64,000 nt of DNA, from contig BFEA01000161.1 in the NCBI GenBank assembly GCA_003427395.1, forward strand, positions 1,485,618 through 1,549,617, read 5' to 3'. Shown piece by piece: positions 34,243 through 45,813 of the stretch. Within the stretch, counting starts at the first letter, position 1. Each line of letters starts with the position of its first letter. This stretch comes from Chara braunii. Its lineage: Eukaryota; Streptophyta; Charophyceae; Charales; Characeae. The translations under genes were made by a program, and so were the position numbers. The notes beneath the pieces are model-generated. The model did no database searches. It was not told the DNA's origin and saw only the letters and a list, made by a program, of their open reading frames with translations.

Positions 34243-35519
34243 GAGAATCGGGATCCTTTATTATCAATTGAAAAGGAGGCCGAGAATTCCTCACAAACAA
34301 CTTGGAAGGTTGGGGCCATTAACCAGATTAGACTTGGGTTGGAAACCGGGTCCAACTTCCCTAAAAACTTTCCAATCTTGAGCAAGCCTCCAAAATCACC
34401 TTGAAGAAAATCACTCGAAATTCAGTACTCTCAATATATTGCCCTATCTTTCAGTAACTCAGTGCTCAACCAATCTCTATCTTACATGAAGATCATGAAT
34501 GAAACTTCCTTTGACTATATAGAAAATCCCTGTCTGCGCCCGGGGTTGCCTATTATCGGCAGCCTATCCAACATTGTGAACAATAATCCTATCCAGGCCT
34601 AAGTTGGCTTCACAGTTAGCCATGGGGAGAGCACCGGTCTCCCGGAAGGTCCAACTTCACCAAGCTGCTCTTGGCACCCCATGATTTCAAAAACTATGCA
34701 GTTCCTTTTTGGACTTTTCCAGCTTTAGCCTTCCGTAACCAATCAGACCAGATACATTGTTGAATCAATACCCTTATAGCTGCTTTTAACTGGACGTCCT
34801 CATAACGTTCCTGTCAGAAAACATGTAGGTTCCTTTCATTCCAGATAGTGGTCATAATAATAGCCCGAAAGGTCTGCTTCACATAGCTCGTCGCGGAATC
34901 TCCTCTAACAGTTGTCGCAGGAATACCAGACAAGATAAACTCCTCCGTCCACTCCAACTGGGACCATGGTAGCTTTAGCCAATGTCTGCGCCACCAGGAC
35001 CATATGCGTTGCAAGAAAAGACAGTGCACCCAAAGATGCAGGTTAGTCTCCCAGCCCCATTGGCATGTAGCGCAAACCATTGAGACCTCCATACCTCTAG
35101 CAGCGAGAAACACCGCCATGAGGATTACTAACAATGACTGTTGCCAAAGTAAGCTGGCTAACTTCTTAGACGGTAGTCGCTTCAACAGTTGTCAGTGCTT
35201 AGCCATTGTCTCTTGATCATATTCCGCTAGTGTCAGCTGCTGTCTGTACTTAATCACCAACTCGTACGGACTACATTCTGAGTGTTCCCAGATGATAGTA
35301 GTGCCGAGTTTGGGAGTATAGTTATGCATATGGAGGACTGATTTCCTTGGTTGAGCCGAGGTGGCCCATGACCATCTTGAGGAGTCCAACTTTAGTCTCA
35401 ACAAGGGAGTTCCCTTGAACCATGCCACTGGGCGCGCAACTCCATAACGATCTTCATTTAGCTCTACTCTGCACTCGTCCAATTGCGGGATGACAATAGG
35501 CAGGCCTACTGTCAAAATC
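34212..35519 (-). pseudogene. LINE-E: 3' end of a LINE ORF2 with zf-RVT and A-tail
   Basis: On the minus strand this encodes the ORF2 C-terminus. It begins with VELNEDRYGVARPVAWFKGTP, which aligns with LINE-C (ICGT...SIWVEGTPIRNL). It then has a zf-RVT finger C-A-T-C-(x5)-E-(x3)-H-(x4)-C at about 35020-35075 and ends WNERNLHVF near 34814. An A-tail follows after about 570 bp (poly-T on the plus strand at 34212-34240). Upstream RT is missing, so this is a typical 5'-truncated insertion. A stop lies just before the zinc-finger frame (about 35185-35215) and others follow it. Confidence 0.8.
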
Positions 35520-35589
35520 TTTTTTTTTTTTTTTTTTTTCCCCCCCAAAAAACACAGGCCCAGTGTCCAAGGCTTATATTTCCATAAAC

Positions 35590-35900
35590 AGTTTGAGGCC
35601 GGGGTCCTCACAGTCTACCCGGAAAAGTTGGGAGCATTACCTAACTTCGCTTACGGGATCGCTCCCGAGGGGACCGACCTCCTGAACCACAAGTTCAAGC
35701 CATGCTTAAGCCTTGAAGTGCTCTAGAGTCTAGACTACTATTCCAATTGGTTGTCTAGAGACCGCTTGGACTGCCCCTATTGCGGGGCAGCGGAGCCTCT
35801 GCTCCATGATCTAAGATGACGCTCCCTCCAAACTGATTCAACACCTTCTACCACCCTCATACTGAGGAGATAAACCGAGCGCCCAAGTTTTTATTCGCAG
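35590..35900 (+). pseudogene. Scrap of LINE ORF2 with zf-RVT motif (plus strand)
   Basis: The plus strand reads VLTVYPEKLGALPNFAYG, then after one stop LDCPYCGAAEPLLHDL at 35769-35813. The CPYC-(x4)-E-(x3)-H spacing is that of the zf-RVT finger at the C-terminus of plant LINE ORF2. Downstream the frame is interrupted by TGA and TAA. The first part is the inverse of 34095-34205. The family is different from LINE-A and LINE-E, with little sequence similarity beyond the motif. Confidence 0.5.
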
Positions 35901-36122
35901 CCTAAAAGCTACTGATCCAGTAGCAGCTTTCCATCCTGAACTTTGGCCAACTTTTCCGGGATCGCCCAGGTTTCCAAGAACCACTTTAGGCCGGAACTTC
36001 TTTGTTGTGTGCTGAACACCTTCCATCTCCAGTCACTCTTGACGCTCCGCCGAATATGCAATCTCACCGAATACTTGATGACCTTGTCTGAGAGGAACCT
36101 GCCTTCAAAAATATTTTTGTCA

Positions 36123-36147
36123 TTTTTTTTTTTTTTTTTTTTTTTTT
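36123..36147 (-). repeat. A-tail of LINE-D
   Basis: Poly-T on the plus strand directly abuts the minus-strand LINE-D frame. Confidence 0.9.
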
Positions 36148-37554
36148 AGAAGGTGTGGACTTTTATCAAATTTGAATCAAAAGTGTCAAAGAGGTGCCTA
36201 GTAGTAACGGTATCCTTGAAGTATGACATGGCATAGGTGCACAGGGTTTCCGTATCATATGCAAGCGGCACAGAAATCGCAAAGGGATGGGTGAGTTCAC
36301 GGATAAGAGGCTTGGCTTTGCGCAGGATGAGTTGGCGGAAAGTGTCTTTAGTCATTTTGTCATTACCCATAATACCTTTGAGGCTTTGACTTTCAACCAT
36401 TCCTGACAATCTGCCTGTTTGCGGACCTCTAGTTCTTCCAGTTCTGAGAAGGCATTGACCCATTGTTTAAACCAGTGAAACCCAAGGAAAGGATCCATTC
36501 CACTATAAGATTCAGCCTGTTAAATAATATGTAATAATTGTTTCTCTTTCCAATTCCTAGCAGCTGTTTTCATTCGTGAAAACTCAATCATAGTCGCTTG
36601 TAGAATATTTATCCCTGTGTCCACCCTTTTTTCATACTTTTGGAATAAGTCCCTGGCCAAATGCCAAGCTTCCATTTGAGACTTGATCCATTGAGGGATA
36701 CCTGGGTCTTTCAGAATATTAGTATTAAGCCTAAAGAGAGGTCTGTGACATTCTACTATCTTTTTAGAAACCACGTCCATAATAACAGGGTAATGTTCTG
36801 AGAGCGAATCCACCACCACCTCCAACCACATTGTTTGTTCTCAGGGATCCCCTCTAGCTAAAATCAGGTCCAGACGTCACTTGGGTTCGGGCGTGCTGTT
36901 GGAGGGACGTGAGCCTCGCCATGTGAACCCGAAATCCTCAAGATTTAAGTGCCTGTATACATCTACTAGCGCATGAGCCTCCATAAAGGAGTGCAACAAT
37001 AACGCATCCTTCCTGATTGGAGTAGGGAGCGGGGAGTCTATCCCCGGGTTCAGAACACAGTTCCAATCCCCCAACAAAGAAAGGTTGTCTGTATCAGGTA
37101 TAAGTTTAGGCAGGTCAGCAAAAAAGTCAATTCTTGTGGCATATTCCACGGACGCATAGATGGTCATAACTGCTCAACCCTCATCCGCTACTGCCAGTTT
37201 CATCCAAGTCCACCGTCCCTCAGGGTCAGCGCAACGGTCAATAACTTCCACGTCCAAATTTTTGTCTACTAGTAGGATGGACACCCCCCCTCTAGTACCC
37301 ATTGCAGGTGTCCAAAGTTGGGGGCCAGGCTACCATCTTGCAATATCTTCTAGTTGTTTTGGGCCAATTTGGGTCTCCTGTAGGCAAGCTATCTGAACAT
37401 GGTGGTTATGCAACTTAGCTGCTAATCTATTTCTTTTAAACATGTCATTTTGGTCACCCAAACCTCTCACATTCCAACTTGCAAGTCTGATCCTATTGGG
37501 AAGGACCATTATTGGACACTTCACCGCTAAGGGATTGGATGCGGACCGTCTCAT
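36148..37554 (-). pseudogene. LINE-D ORF2 N-terminus: AP-like endonuclease, no RT
   Basis: The minus strand begins MVLPNRIRLASWNVRGLG (ATG near 37510), the hallmark start of an L1 endonuclease, which nicks target DNA. It continues with ACLQETQ (catalytic Glu), GTRGGVSIL, MTIYASVEY, LLGDWNC (catalytic Asp-x-Asn with W), GFTWRG, RLDLIL and SEHYPVIMDV (the SDHxP box, here SEHYP). A coiled, basic linker follows to YAMSYFKDTVTT, aligning with YAVLYFKDILTS of LINE-C just before its RT. There the frame ends and an A-tail starts. In-frame stops occur at about 37328 (TAG), 37170 (TGA), 36878 (TGA), 36848 (TGA) and 36520. ORF2's ATG overlaps the ORF1 stop by 17 nt. Confidence 0.85.
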
Positions 37555-40270
37555 TCGCTATTACTACTATCGAGGGGACTCCCTGAGGGGCACTCTCTCC
37601 TATCACAAATTTCAAACTTTTGCCTACTCTCCTTTTCAGGAGAAGCTCTGCAAAGGCCTCTGCCAGGATCACATACAGGTTGTCTGAATGGACTACCCAG
37701 TCTGTAATTACCTTTGCCGAAAGACTAGAAACCAGTTTAATATCTGTCAAAGAGTCTGATTGAGGAGAAGTTAGGTGTGTCAATTCAATCCAACAAATTT
37801 TTAACTCTTCCCATTTCACTTTGTTGTCTGTGATATGCACTAGGTCTATAAAAGCAAACAGGAGGCACATCTTAAGCCCCTCTGCTGTTTCAACCACACG
37901 GCGGACCATTTTTTGTTCTGACAGAAGTCCCACCTCCCCGAAGTTCTGAAGGATCTGGATTTTTACCAAGTTGCATGCCATAAGCGGGGAGGGGGAACTT
38001 CTTAACAAGATCGGTGGTACAGCCAAGGTCCCATCCTTACCCATTAGTGTGATGAACCGAACAAGTTGCCCGTCGTGTGAACAAATAAGAGGGATTAGGT
38101 AATTTGAAACTTGACCGTTGATTTTGTCATTTCTTGAGAGAGTGCGCATTGGAGTTGGCCAAAGACCGCCGAACCGTTTTCATGGCTTGGGGTCTTCCCC
38201 TTTTTCTAGGGAACTCCTAACAATTTCCTCCAGTGGTCCACTATTTTCTTTCTCCAGCGACCTTGCCTGAAATTGGAGTCCTTCAATCCGTGGTCTCTTG
38301 ATAGAGGAAAGAGTGAGCGGCACCGGTGGGTTGCAGGGAGTCTCCCCTACATTTGCAGTGGGGAAAGAGAACAATCGAACAAAGGGATTGGCCACAGGTT
38401 CCTCTTCAGAGTCTTGGGTGTTCCCCAGGATATCAATGACCTCCAATGATTTCTCTGAGATAGCCTTAGTTGGCGAATAAAAATCAAAAGGGGAGAACTC
38501 CTCTCCACCTGACTCATCGTTTGAGGTGGGAAATAATTTTGCTTCCGATGGGGGAATAAAAATAACTTTCTTATTAATTGTCAGGGATTCAACTTTCACC
38601 CTTTTGTGGATGTTCCTCACATCTCCTGAGAAATCCTCGTTAAATATCGCGTTATTGTAAATCGAGCAATCCTTCAGTTTTCCAGATGACAAGTGAGTCA
38701 GCGTTGTAGCCGCCCATTCTGCCGAATCAACAGCATGGGATGCAAGCGCTGGTGAGTGGAAATCCTGGTCATCTAAATGGATGAGAGGTCCTTGTTGATT
38801 AGCAGAGGGAGGAATATTTCCCTGAAAGATCACAATTACTATATTGTCCTTGTGAGGGGGGGACGGGGGAGGAGGTTGGGAAGGGCCACCGGTCCTTGTT
38901 CCCGTTCCTTGGGAACAATCAATTCCCCCTCTCTCTTTTGCCCATTGGCCTCCTTCACTCGTTCCTCCTTCTGACCATCGTTTACCACCTCTTCTCTTAG
39001 TAAATCTGAACTATCATCCTCCCTTTCTTTCAAGTTCGTGTCTTATTGTTTTCTTTTGGGGTCATTTGCCCTCCATTCCTTACAAACAACTGAAAGACTT
39101 TTATTGTTCAACTTTGTTTTATTCTTAGATGCCTTTTTCTTCTTACCTTTCTTTGTCAAAGAAGTACGTGCCTCATCTTCAGGCTGTGGTTGCCTATCCT
39201 CAACTTGACTTTTTTCCATAAGCAACTGTTCTTCCAGCACAACATCGTTTGAAGAGTCAACTGAGCGTTTATCCATAGGCGGGGCCTGGCTTTAGTCCAC
39301 TGGAGGGGGGGGGGGGGGGGGGGGGGGGGATGCTTCTGATTATCACTGTTGCTTTTCCCATCGCTCCCTTCCTGCTGCTTCTCATTTCCACCTTCCTTGT
39401 CATTCCCCTGCCCATCCCTCTTCTCCCCTTTTCCCGGGTCATTCGATGGTGGTGGTCTAGGCTTTGTTTTTTCCCCATTCTCCAAGGGCTTCGAGTTCTT
39501 CTTTGTCGGACAACACTCATCGTCTTCCCTGTGGAAGTTTGCTCGGCATCATATTTAACACCACGGCGTCTGAGCATGCACTACCTCGATTTCAACATAC
39601 CCGCTGTTCTGCATGTCAACAATTAAATAGGTTTGTAGTTCAGGTGGGCTGAAGGTTCTAAATCAAATTTAACATTAACTAATTCTGGTGACACCGAGTC
39701 GGCAAATGTCTGATATTTTTTCAGAATTTTGCCGAAGGTTTTTTGGATTGCCATAGATAAGTAAGGAAGAGCAGCAACCGGGATATACATGCACCGAGTC
39801 CAAAAATACCTGAAGCGCATGGCCTCTTGCCAATCAAAAAGTTCCCCTTCTGACATCAAGGGTTTAAAGGAGACGATGTAAGTCTTCCAATCCAACATAA
39901 TCGTGTTCTCTTTCTTTCTAAGTAACCATGCAACAATTTCCTTCACGGATGCCACATATGTAACTCAATTACAACCCCCGTTGTGAAAGACACCTCTCTT
40001 GGACGAAGCACGTATTGCCCCACTCCTTGCCCAACCGTTTTCATAGATCCGAATCAGACGAATCTTTACAGCCACTGGTAACGATTTCGAGTCATTCCCA
40101 AAGGACACCAAGACAACGTTTTCCTTGAGCCATTTTTCTTGAATCACATAGTATTGGGGATTGACTTGTACTCTGACGAAGTCTTCCCCCACCTCTACAC
40201 GTTCCGGAAGAAATTCGTTAGAAATGAGCGCCTCGTTATAATAGTCTGCAATGATTCCTTTGATTCAATT
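37493..40270 (-). pseudogene. LINE-D ORF1: RNA-binding gag-like protein with long C-terminal domain
   Basis: ORF1 of an L1-type LINE packages the element's RNA. Reading from about 40270 down: LPERVEVGEDFVRVQV and IRLIRIYENGWARSG align with LINE-C ORF1 (VRSYENGWRREG). A block with YFWTRCMYIPVAALPY and VNVKFDLEPSAHLNY (DUF4283-like gag fold) is followed by a damaged CCHC knuckle (TPWC, then CRANFHREDDEC, with two stops between) at about 39490-39550. A basic/Pro region follows (poly-Pro from a poly-G run at 39305-39329), then two adjacent open stretches in one frame, 38833-38180 and 38149-37493, split by one TGA. The last stretch has no recognised domain. The total of about 920 codons is long for an ORF1. 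Confidence 0.75.
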
Positions 40271-41990
40271 TTTTTCTCACGGGCTCAATGACACCGGGGG
40301 GCAGGCAGATGAGGTTTCCCCCATTTTGACAAGATTCGGCCGACAGAAGACTATAACAGCAGTAAATAGGCAAAATCAAATAACAATGAGGTTACAACGT
40401 GGGTAAACAATGACAATAGGATTGTCAACCTCCTAGACTCTTAAATGTTATAACTGAACAAATATCTATAAGCTCAATAATAAGGAATAAGCCAGGTCAT
40501 AAGCCCACCCAAAATAGAGCAAGGAAAGTTTTACCCATCGAGCTATGTGAGCCGGGCGTTGCTGCTCCTTGCCTGAAGGCTGATACCAAACGGAAGGTCT
40601 TCCTCTTCGCCTCTTCCAGGTCATGGAGTGGCCCCTAGGATCCTTGTGGGCCCCGCATCTTAACACTTGTTTACGTTTCAATTCCCCTAGACATCCACTC
40701 GTTCTTGCCTCCTCCCACCTTCCCTCCTCTTCCCTCCCTCTCCCTCTCATATCCGTACTGAGCGTCTCACTTCCTTGCAGACAGCCTCTGCCATCGCTAT
40801 GGTGCCGTAGTTCCTGCCCTAATCGTGCTTAAGCGGTAAGCGACACCGAGGCGACGCTTAGCGCTTGGATTATCGCTCACGACATTCCCTCGCACCCTTC
40901 TCAAAAACTTTTTGGCAATGAATGACTCGATGGTTTGGGAAAAAAAAAAAAAAAGCAGTGGTAGGTAGGTAGTGTGAGGTGAAATCAAAAGAAGAATATA
41001 ACTTTTTATATAAATAAAATAAAATAAAATAAAAATCTCTTGAGGAGAAGACGAACGTCACATCTCGTCGTTTTCCAGGGAGTCGGCTGTGCTCGTAGGG
41101 TGGTGGAAGGGGTACGGTGTGTCGGGTGGGGTGGAAACAGGCAGCACGACGGTGGGACTTGGAGCGGCCCAAGACTGAAGAAAATCGGAAATGGACAAAA
41201 CACTGAGCGCATGACCTTCTTGGGAAATCAAGCAGCAAAGAACGAGGAAAGACTCTCCCGGCCCTCCCGGTGTTGATCGGCGAGTGGAGAGGTGATGCTT
41301 CGCCCACGGCGCCAGTAGTTGCGCTCGGGGCCTTGCGCTGCCGGCAGAGTTCAGTCATTGCGAACTGGTCGGCCGTCAAGCGGTTCTATCGCCACCGCGG
41401 CATAAGTTACAGCGGTGAAAGTGGCGAACCATGGCCTTGGCCATGGCGGCATGACTAAGTCAAGCCTGCCCCATTTCACCACGATGAAGTACACCCTCCA
41501 CCGCCACGAGAGGCAGTTGGTGCCCGAGGTTCGGGCCACTGACAATAGGAAAGCGAAATAAAGGCAGAAGCTCAAGACCCAATGACCTGAAGAATCGACT
41601 TCGTGCACACTCAAAGAGTCGATGGTAATTCCCTCCACGCTGTAATTGTCTTCTTGTACGAACCCAGGCGAACTAGTCACGTCGTGTTCTACCATCGACG
41701 ACTAGTGGGCTATGGTTTTCTGTAGAGGAAATAGATAGCGGGTTGTAACATTACTCGGTAATAGGTGGAGTAGAGAGACCGGTGCATCCTCCGAAACCCT
41801 ACCGTGATAGCTCACGATACAGCTCAGGTAAGCATTAACAATCGTAGAATGCAATGTGATAGCCTTAGGAGCTTGGAGGCTAAGGTGATGCTCGTCTGCG
41901 TAGACAACACTACTGCGGTAACTCTCTGATGTAGTAACCTTGGATTCATGGCGGCAGTAATTCGCAAATCCGCACAGTATCAGTAGGACA
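40271..41990. other. Stretch between LINE-D and LINE-C without a recognised gene
   Basis: It probably contains the 5' UTRs of two divergent LINEs (LINE-D reads left, LINE-C reads right). The longest frame, minus 40870-41379 (169 codons), shows no domain. 41040-41400 is relatively GC-rich, and a palindrome CCATGGCCTTGGCCATGG lies near 41428. A promoter role in either direction is possible but unsupported. Confidence 0.35.
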
Positions 41991-42015
41991 ACAAGATACA
42001 CAAGGACTGTCGTGG

Positions 42016-43030
42016 TTGGCCCTCCCTCTGCTTAACTTTGTAGCAAGGAGAGGTCGATGCAGACGGCTAAAACAAACGACTAAGGGACCACATGGCATCT
42101 CCGGAAGGGGCAAAACTGGTAATGGACGAAGGAGGGGAAGACCCTCCACAGAGCAGGATAGGTCCGATAGGCTCTTTGAGGAAAGAGTTCGTATCCTGTG
42201 CTCCCTGTGCTATGATGAGGGTCACAACCCCGATGACATTCCATTCGAAGACGTGACTATAGAAGGTAACGAGGCCGTAGTCACAGGAGACGAACGCTTC
42301 GACGAAATTAAAGTCTAGTGGTTGAAAGAACGAACGACAATTGTTATCTTTCATGACGAAGCCAGAAGCCTGCCTAGAAAGGTAAAAAAATACATCGTTC
42401 GATCCTACGAGAATGGATGGCGAAGGGAGGGAATTTTCAATCCACCAGCCGAAAGAGGAAGAACTAAATTCGAAGGACCGAACATTCTGTCCTACGTGGC
42501 GAAAGACAGTACAGTAGCAGAGTGGATGGTAAATGAGGGTTTTAGAGAAGTAAAGCTAAAAGGGCGGCGGTACGTGTTTGAGACTAAAGCATGGATGTCG
42601 ATGGCCGAATGGAAAGAGTTAAGAAGAATCGAACTTGAAAACACCTTTTTGGGTAGTAGCAGTACAGGTGCCCCTGGACACCTACTTCCACCTTCGATCC
42701 TCCATAGCTCGCATTATCCGTCAGGTGTTAAAGATGGATGAACCAGACAGATTCAACTCTAACCCCAGACTGATGAACATTCGATGTGAAATAGACCCCA
42801 TGTACCGATCCAAATTCAAAGACCGGGTATGGGTCCGAACCAAACTGGGAGATATGGTAGAGGTAAAGCTAGCATCTCCATCCACACCCTACTGCACACG
42901 GTGCAAATGGTATTTCCACTCAGATGATGAATGCACCCGCTCCAAAAGCAACCGGAACCGGCGACGCAGCAAGTTTAGAAGGAGAGATCCACACATACTT
43001 ACGAGGATGAAGGCAGCAGATTGTCATTAG
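42016..43030 (+). pseudogene. LINE-C ORF1, N-terminal part with CCHC zinc knuckle
   Basis: This is gag-like ORF1 of an L1-clade LINE. The first stretch (42016-42318) is basic then acidic and ends at a TAG; the same frame continues WLKERTTIVIFHDEARSLP...VRSYENGWRREG, homologous to LINE-D ORF1. A frameshift near 42640 leads to WVVAVQVPLDTYFHLRSSIA and RLMNIRCEID, a DUF4283-like fold. It ends in a canonical knuckle, C-T-R-C-(x4)-H-(x4)-C, at 42893-42934 and a basic tail. Zinc knuckles bind the element RNA. The frameshift and the stop inactivate it. The order and lengths agree with LINE-D, so the two belong to related families. Confidence 0.85.
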
Positions 43031-44387
43031 CGTCCAGCTCCAGCTCACGCACGGATCACGATCCCCGATCAAGCACCCGCCGTGGAGCTCCCAAGTACAA
43101 GGGCCCGCTCTCTCACCATAGTTCGCAGGGACCGACCATGCGATCCAGAAGTCCCCCACCAAGCAGCCCCCCCCCCCCCCTTCTTCTCCGCCCCCATGCG
43201 GTTTGGAAGGTGGGAGTAACACGCAGAGGGAAGTGATGAATCCGATGTTCTCTCCTGATCCTAGGTACGAGGCCGACCCATATGTCCTCTACACAACAAT
43301 GGGGATGGACGTCCATCCCCGGATGCCTGGGGAATTCATCCCCCCCGTGCACAATCCAGCGCCAGCCATGGCTCACATGTTGCGTTTAGCAGCACCTTCA
43401 GGACTGGAACCACTCCCCCCAGGCACGGAACAATCCGTGCCTGTCAGACCAATTCACCCCATTCCGATGATGGTCAGGAATCCCATAGGAATCACCAGTG
43501 ATTCACCGACCGGTCCGACCATCCAACACCCGTGCATAGGGGCCGCTGCATCCGCAGTAGACGCACAAGGACGCAACACATGTGGTCAGTCCCCACTTAA
43601 AGCGCCTAGGATAATTAGATCAAAGGCCTCTCCAGCCCAACCCCTGCTATTAGAAGCAGCCCCCAGCGCAGGACTTCCGAACAGTGAAGCCTCAAAGGAC
43701 TCGATGTCGAGCAAGACCGACTCCGATAGGTCAGTTATATCCCAAACTGAGCTACTGCAAACAGGCGTCAAGACGTCAAGACGTCAAGAAGCAAGAAAGC
43801 AATTGCAACCTCAAGGAATCAATCCACGTCGATGGAAAAATTGCTTATGCCCTGGTCGATGGAGCGATTCACGTTATTGCATGGCAACCAGACAACACGA
43901 GGATCAACTTTCTGTCGCAAAAAGTAGAGGAACCTGTGACACCACAGAGCATCCTATTAGCAGCCAAACAGATCTTCGGAGATCGCTTTCCATTCGATTG
44001 GTTCCAGACATGGCCCTGCCACGCTTCTACCAGGAACTGACGAACCGTACTTGCAAGGTGTTTGTTCCTCTGTTGGATGCATTCATTGCCCCTGATCAAT
44101 TGGACGGCCTGCTTATGGAAGGAATGAGGATGATCCCTTTGTCCATATTTATTGAAGAAGATGTAGAATCCTTGCAACAGATTTTGGTTCAAAACGTTTT
44201 GAATGCTGCATTCCTGAGCAAGCTCAACGGTCAATTGCCATGCAACAAACTGCTACGGTCGATTTACTTGAAGAATTTACTAGCCCAGAAATGGGCATCT
44301 TCCTCGGCGTCTGCCACCTCATCCAGGGTCGGGTCGAAACCCCCTCCCGTATCTGTCTCTCGATCCCAACAGTCGCTTCCTATCTAA
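43031..44387 (+). pseudogene. LINE-C ORF1, Pro-rich linker and C-terminal domain
   Basis: An open frame of 394 codons (43203-44387) starts in a Pro/Met/His-rich linker and becomes charged. A second frame (43684-44040) overlaps with a coherent segment, SIHVDGKIAYALVDGAIHVIAW and SQKVEEPVTPQSILLAAKQIF, so the natural protein probably crosses from one frame to the other and back near 43780 and 44020. The last part, LPRFYQELTNRTCKVFVPLLDAF and FIEEDVESLQQILV, leads to the stop at 44387. The same position in LINE-D is also occupied by about 430 codons of unassigned protein, so this is a family feature. The function is unknown. Confidence 0.6.
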
Positions 44388-44412
44388 TCTAAGGTCCAGG
44401 GTGCTAAGCTAA

Positions 44413-45813
44413 ATGGATAAGCTTAATGTAGCCTCTTGGAATGTCAGGGGGCTCTGTGACGCATCTAGAAGGGGCAAAAGAGCACGAGTAAAGTCATGGT
44501 TGCATCGCCGGAAAATACAAATCGCCTGCCTATAGGAAACCAAGATGGATGAGAAGAAGATACGAGAACTAGGCAACTAGTGGGATGGCCCCCAACTCTG
44601 GTCCCCAGCAAGGGGGACTAGAGGAGGGGTTGGGATTCTCATACACAAAGATCTCCCAACCCAAATCCTGGACTCCGCAACTGACTTATAGGGCAAGTGG
44701 GCCTGGGTTAAGCTCTCGGCTTATGGCTCCGAGTGGGCAATCACGACAGTGTACGCCCCTGTAGACAGGGCGGAACGCAACAGGTTCTTCCAAGATTTAA
44801 TAGCCTACACCCCAGATGTTGACAACCTCCTAATAGCAGGAGACTGAAATAGCTCCTTGGATGATCCGTCAGACTCAAAAGTAGGCTCACCGGACACCCA
44901 CTCACTGGTGGATCTGATGACAAACCTAGGTCTGTGCGATGCGTTCAGACTGATCCATCTCACAGACCCAGGCTTCACTTGGGGCTCCACAACTTCCGAA
45001 GGTAACAACTCAGGATGTGTCAGGAGGCTAAACTATGCTTTACTCAGCCTTACTTGGTGGGATGCAGTACTGAATGTAGAAGTACTTAGGAATCCCATGT
45101 CAGATCACTATCCAATCAAACTCACTTTTCATATGATGGATACAATGGACCGAGGTAGCGGCTTCTTTAGACTGAACGTGCAGAACCTCAAGTAGCCAGG
45201 CCTCGCGGCCTGGGTAGTAGAGCGTTTTTTCGGTAATTGGCTGAAAACTCAACCACACTTCCAATCAGTTGGGAACTGGTGGGACGCAGGAACAACCATC
45301 CCAACCAATCTACTCAGTGTTTTCTCACAAATCATGGCAGTGGAACGCAACAAGGAAGAAGCAGATATCCAAAGAGAGTTGCAGTGGGTAGAGGACCGCA
45401 TGCACCTTCACCCTATTTCAACAAAGGTATGGGCCCCATAAAGAATTAGATTGTTATCCAAGTGGGATGAGATCCCACAAGAAAGAGCGGAGGAATGGGC
45501 CGAAAGATTGACCGTGAAAGGTATTTCAGTCTATGACCGAATGACCAAAGAAGCATTTCATAAACTGTTGCCGAAGAGATCTACACAGTCTATGAAAGTG
45601 CTCAATCATTCGTTTGTGCCGAAAGCACGAGCGACCTCCTCCTCAATTACAATGTGTGACTATGCCGTACTGTACTTCAAGGACATACTGACGTCCAAGA
45701 GGCCAAGGGAACCCCCAAACACCAACCTGGCTGAAACCTCAGATCACTGGCAAAATCTTACAGTCGACTCCCGAACAATGGTAAGCTTGATCTGGATCGG
45801 CCGGTTACAGTAG
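44413..45813 (+). pseudogene. LINE-C ORF2: endonuclease and linker
   Basis: ORF2 begins MDKLNVASWNVRGLCD, 26 nt after the ORF1 stop. Endonuclease landmarks: ACL-stop-ETK (catalytic Glu box), GTRGGVGIL, ITTVYAPVDR, LLIAGD-stop-NS (the GDWN box), GFTWGS and MSDHYPIKL (SDHxP box). The linker with MTKEAFHKLLPKRS and YAVLYFKDILTS matches LINE-D. In-frame stops sit at about 44537 (TAG), 44688 (TAG), 44847 (TGA), 45193 (TAG) and 45439 (TAA). The expected residues at these points, judged from LINE-D and general LINE motifs, are mostly Gln or Trp. The copy is dead. Confidence 0.88.

Noticed and set aside
40870-41379. 169-codon minus-strand gene
   Set aside because: No domain, overlaps other frames, and the composition is that of incidental Arg/Pro/Phe-rich translation.
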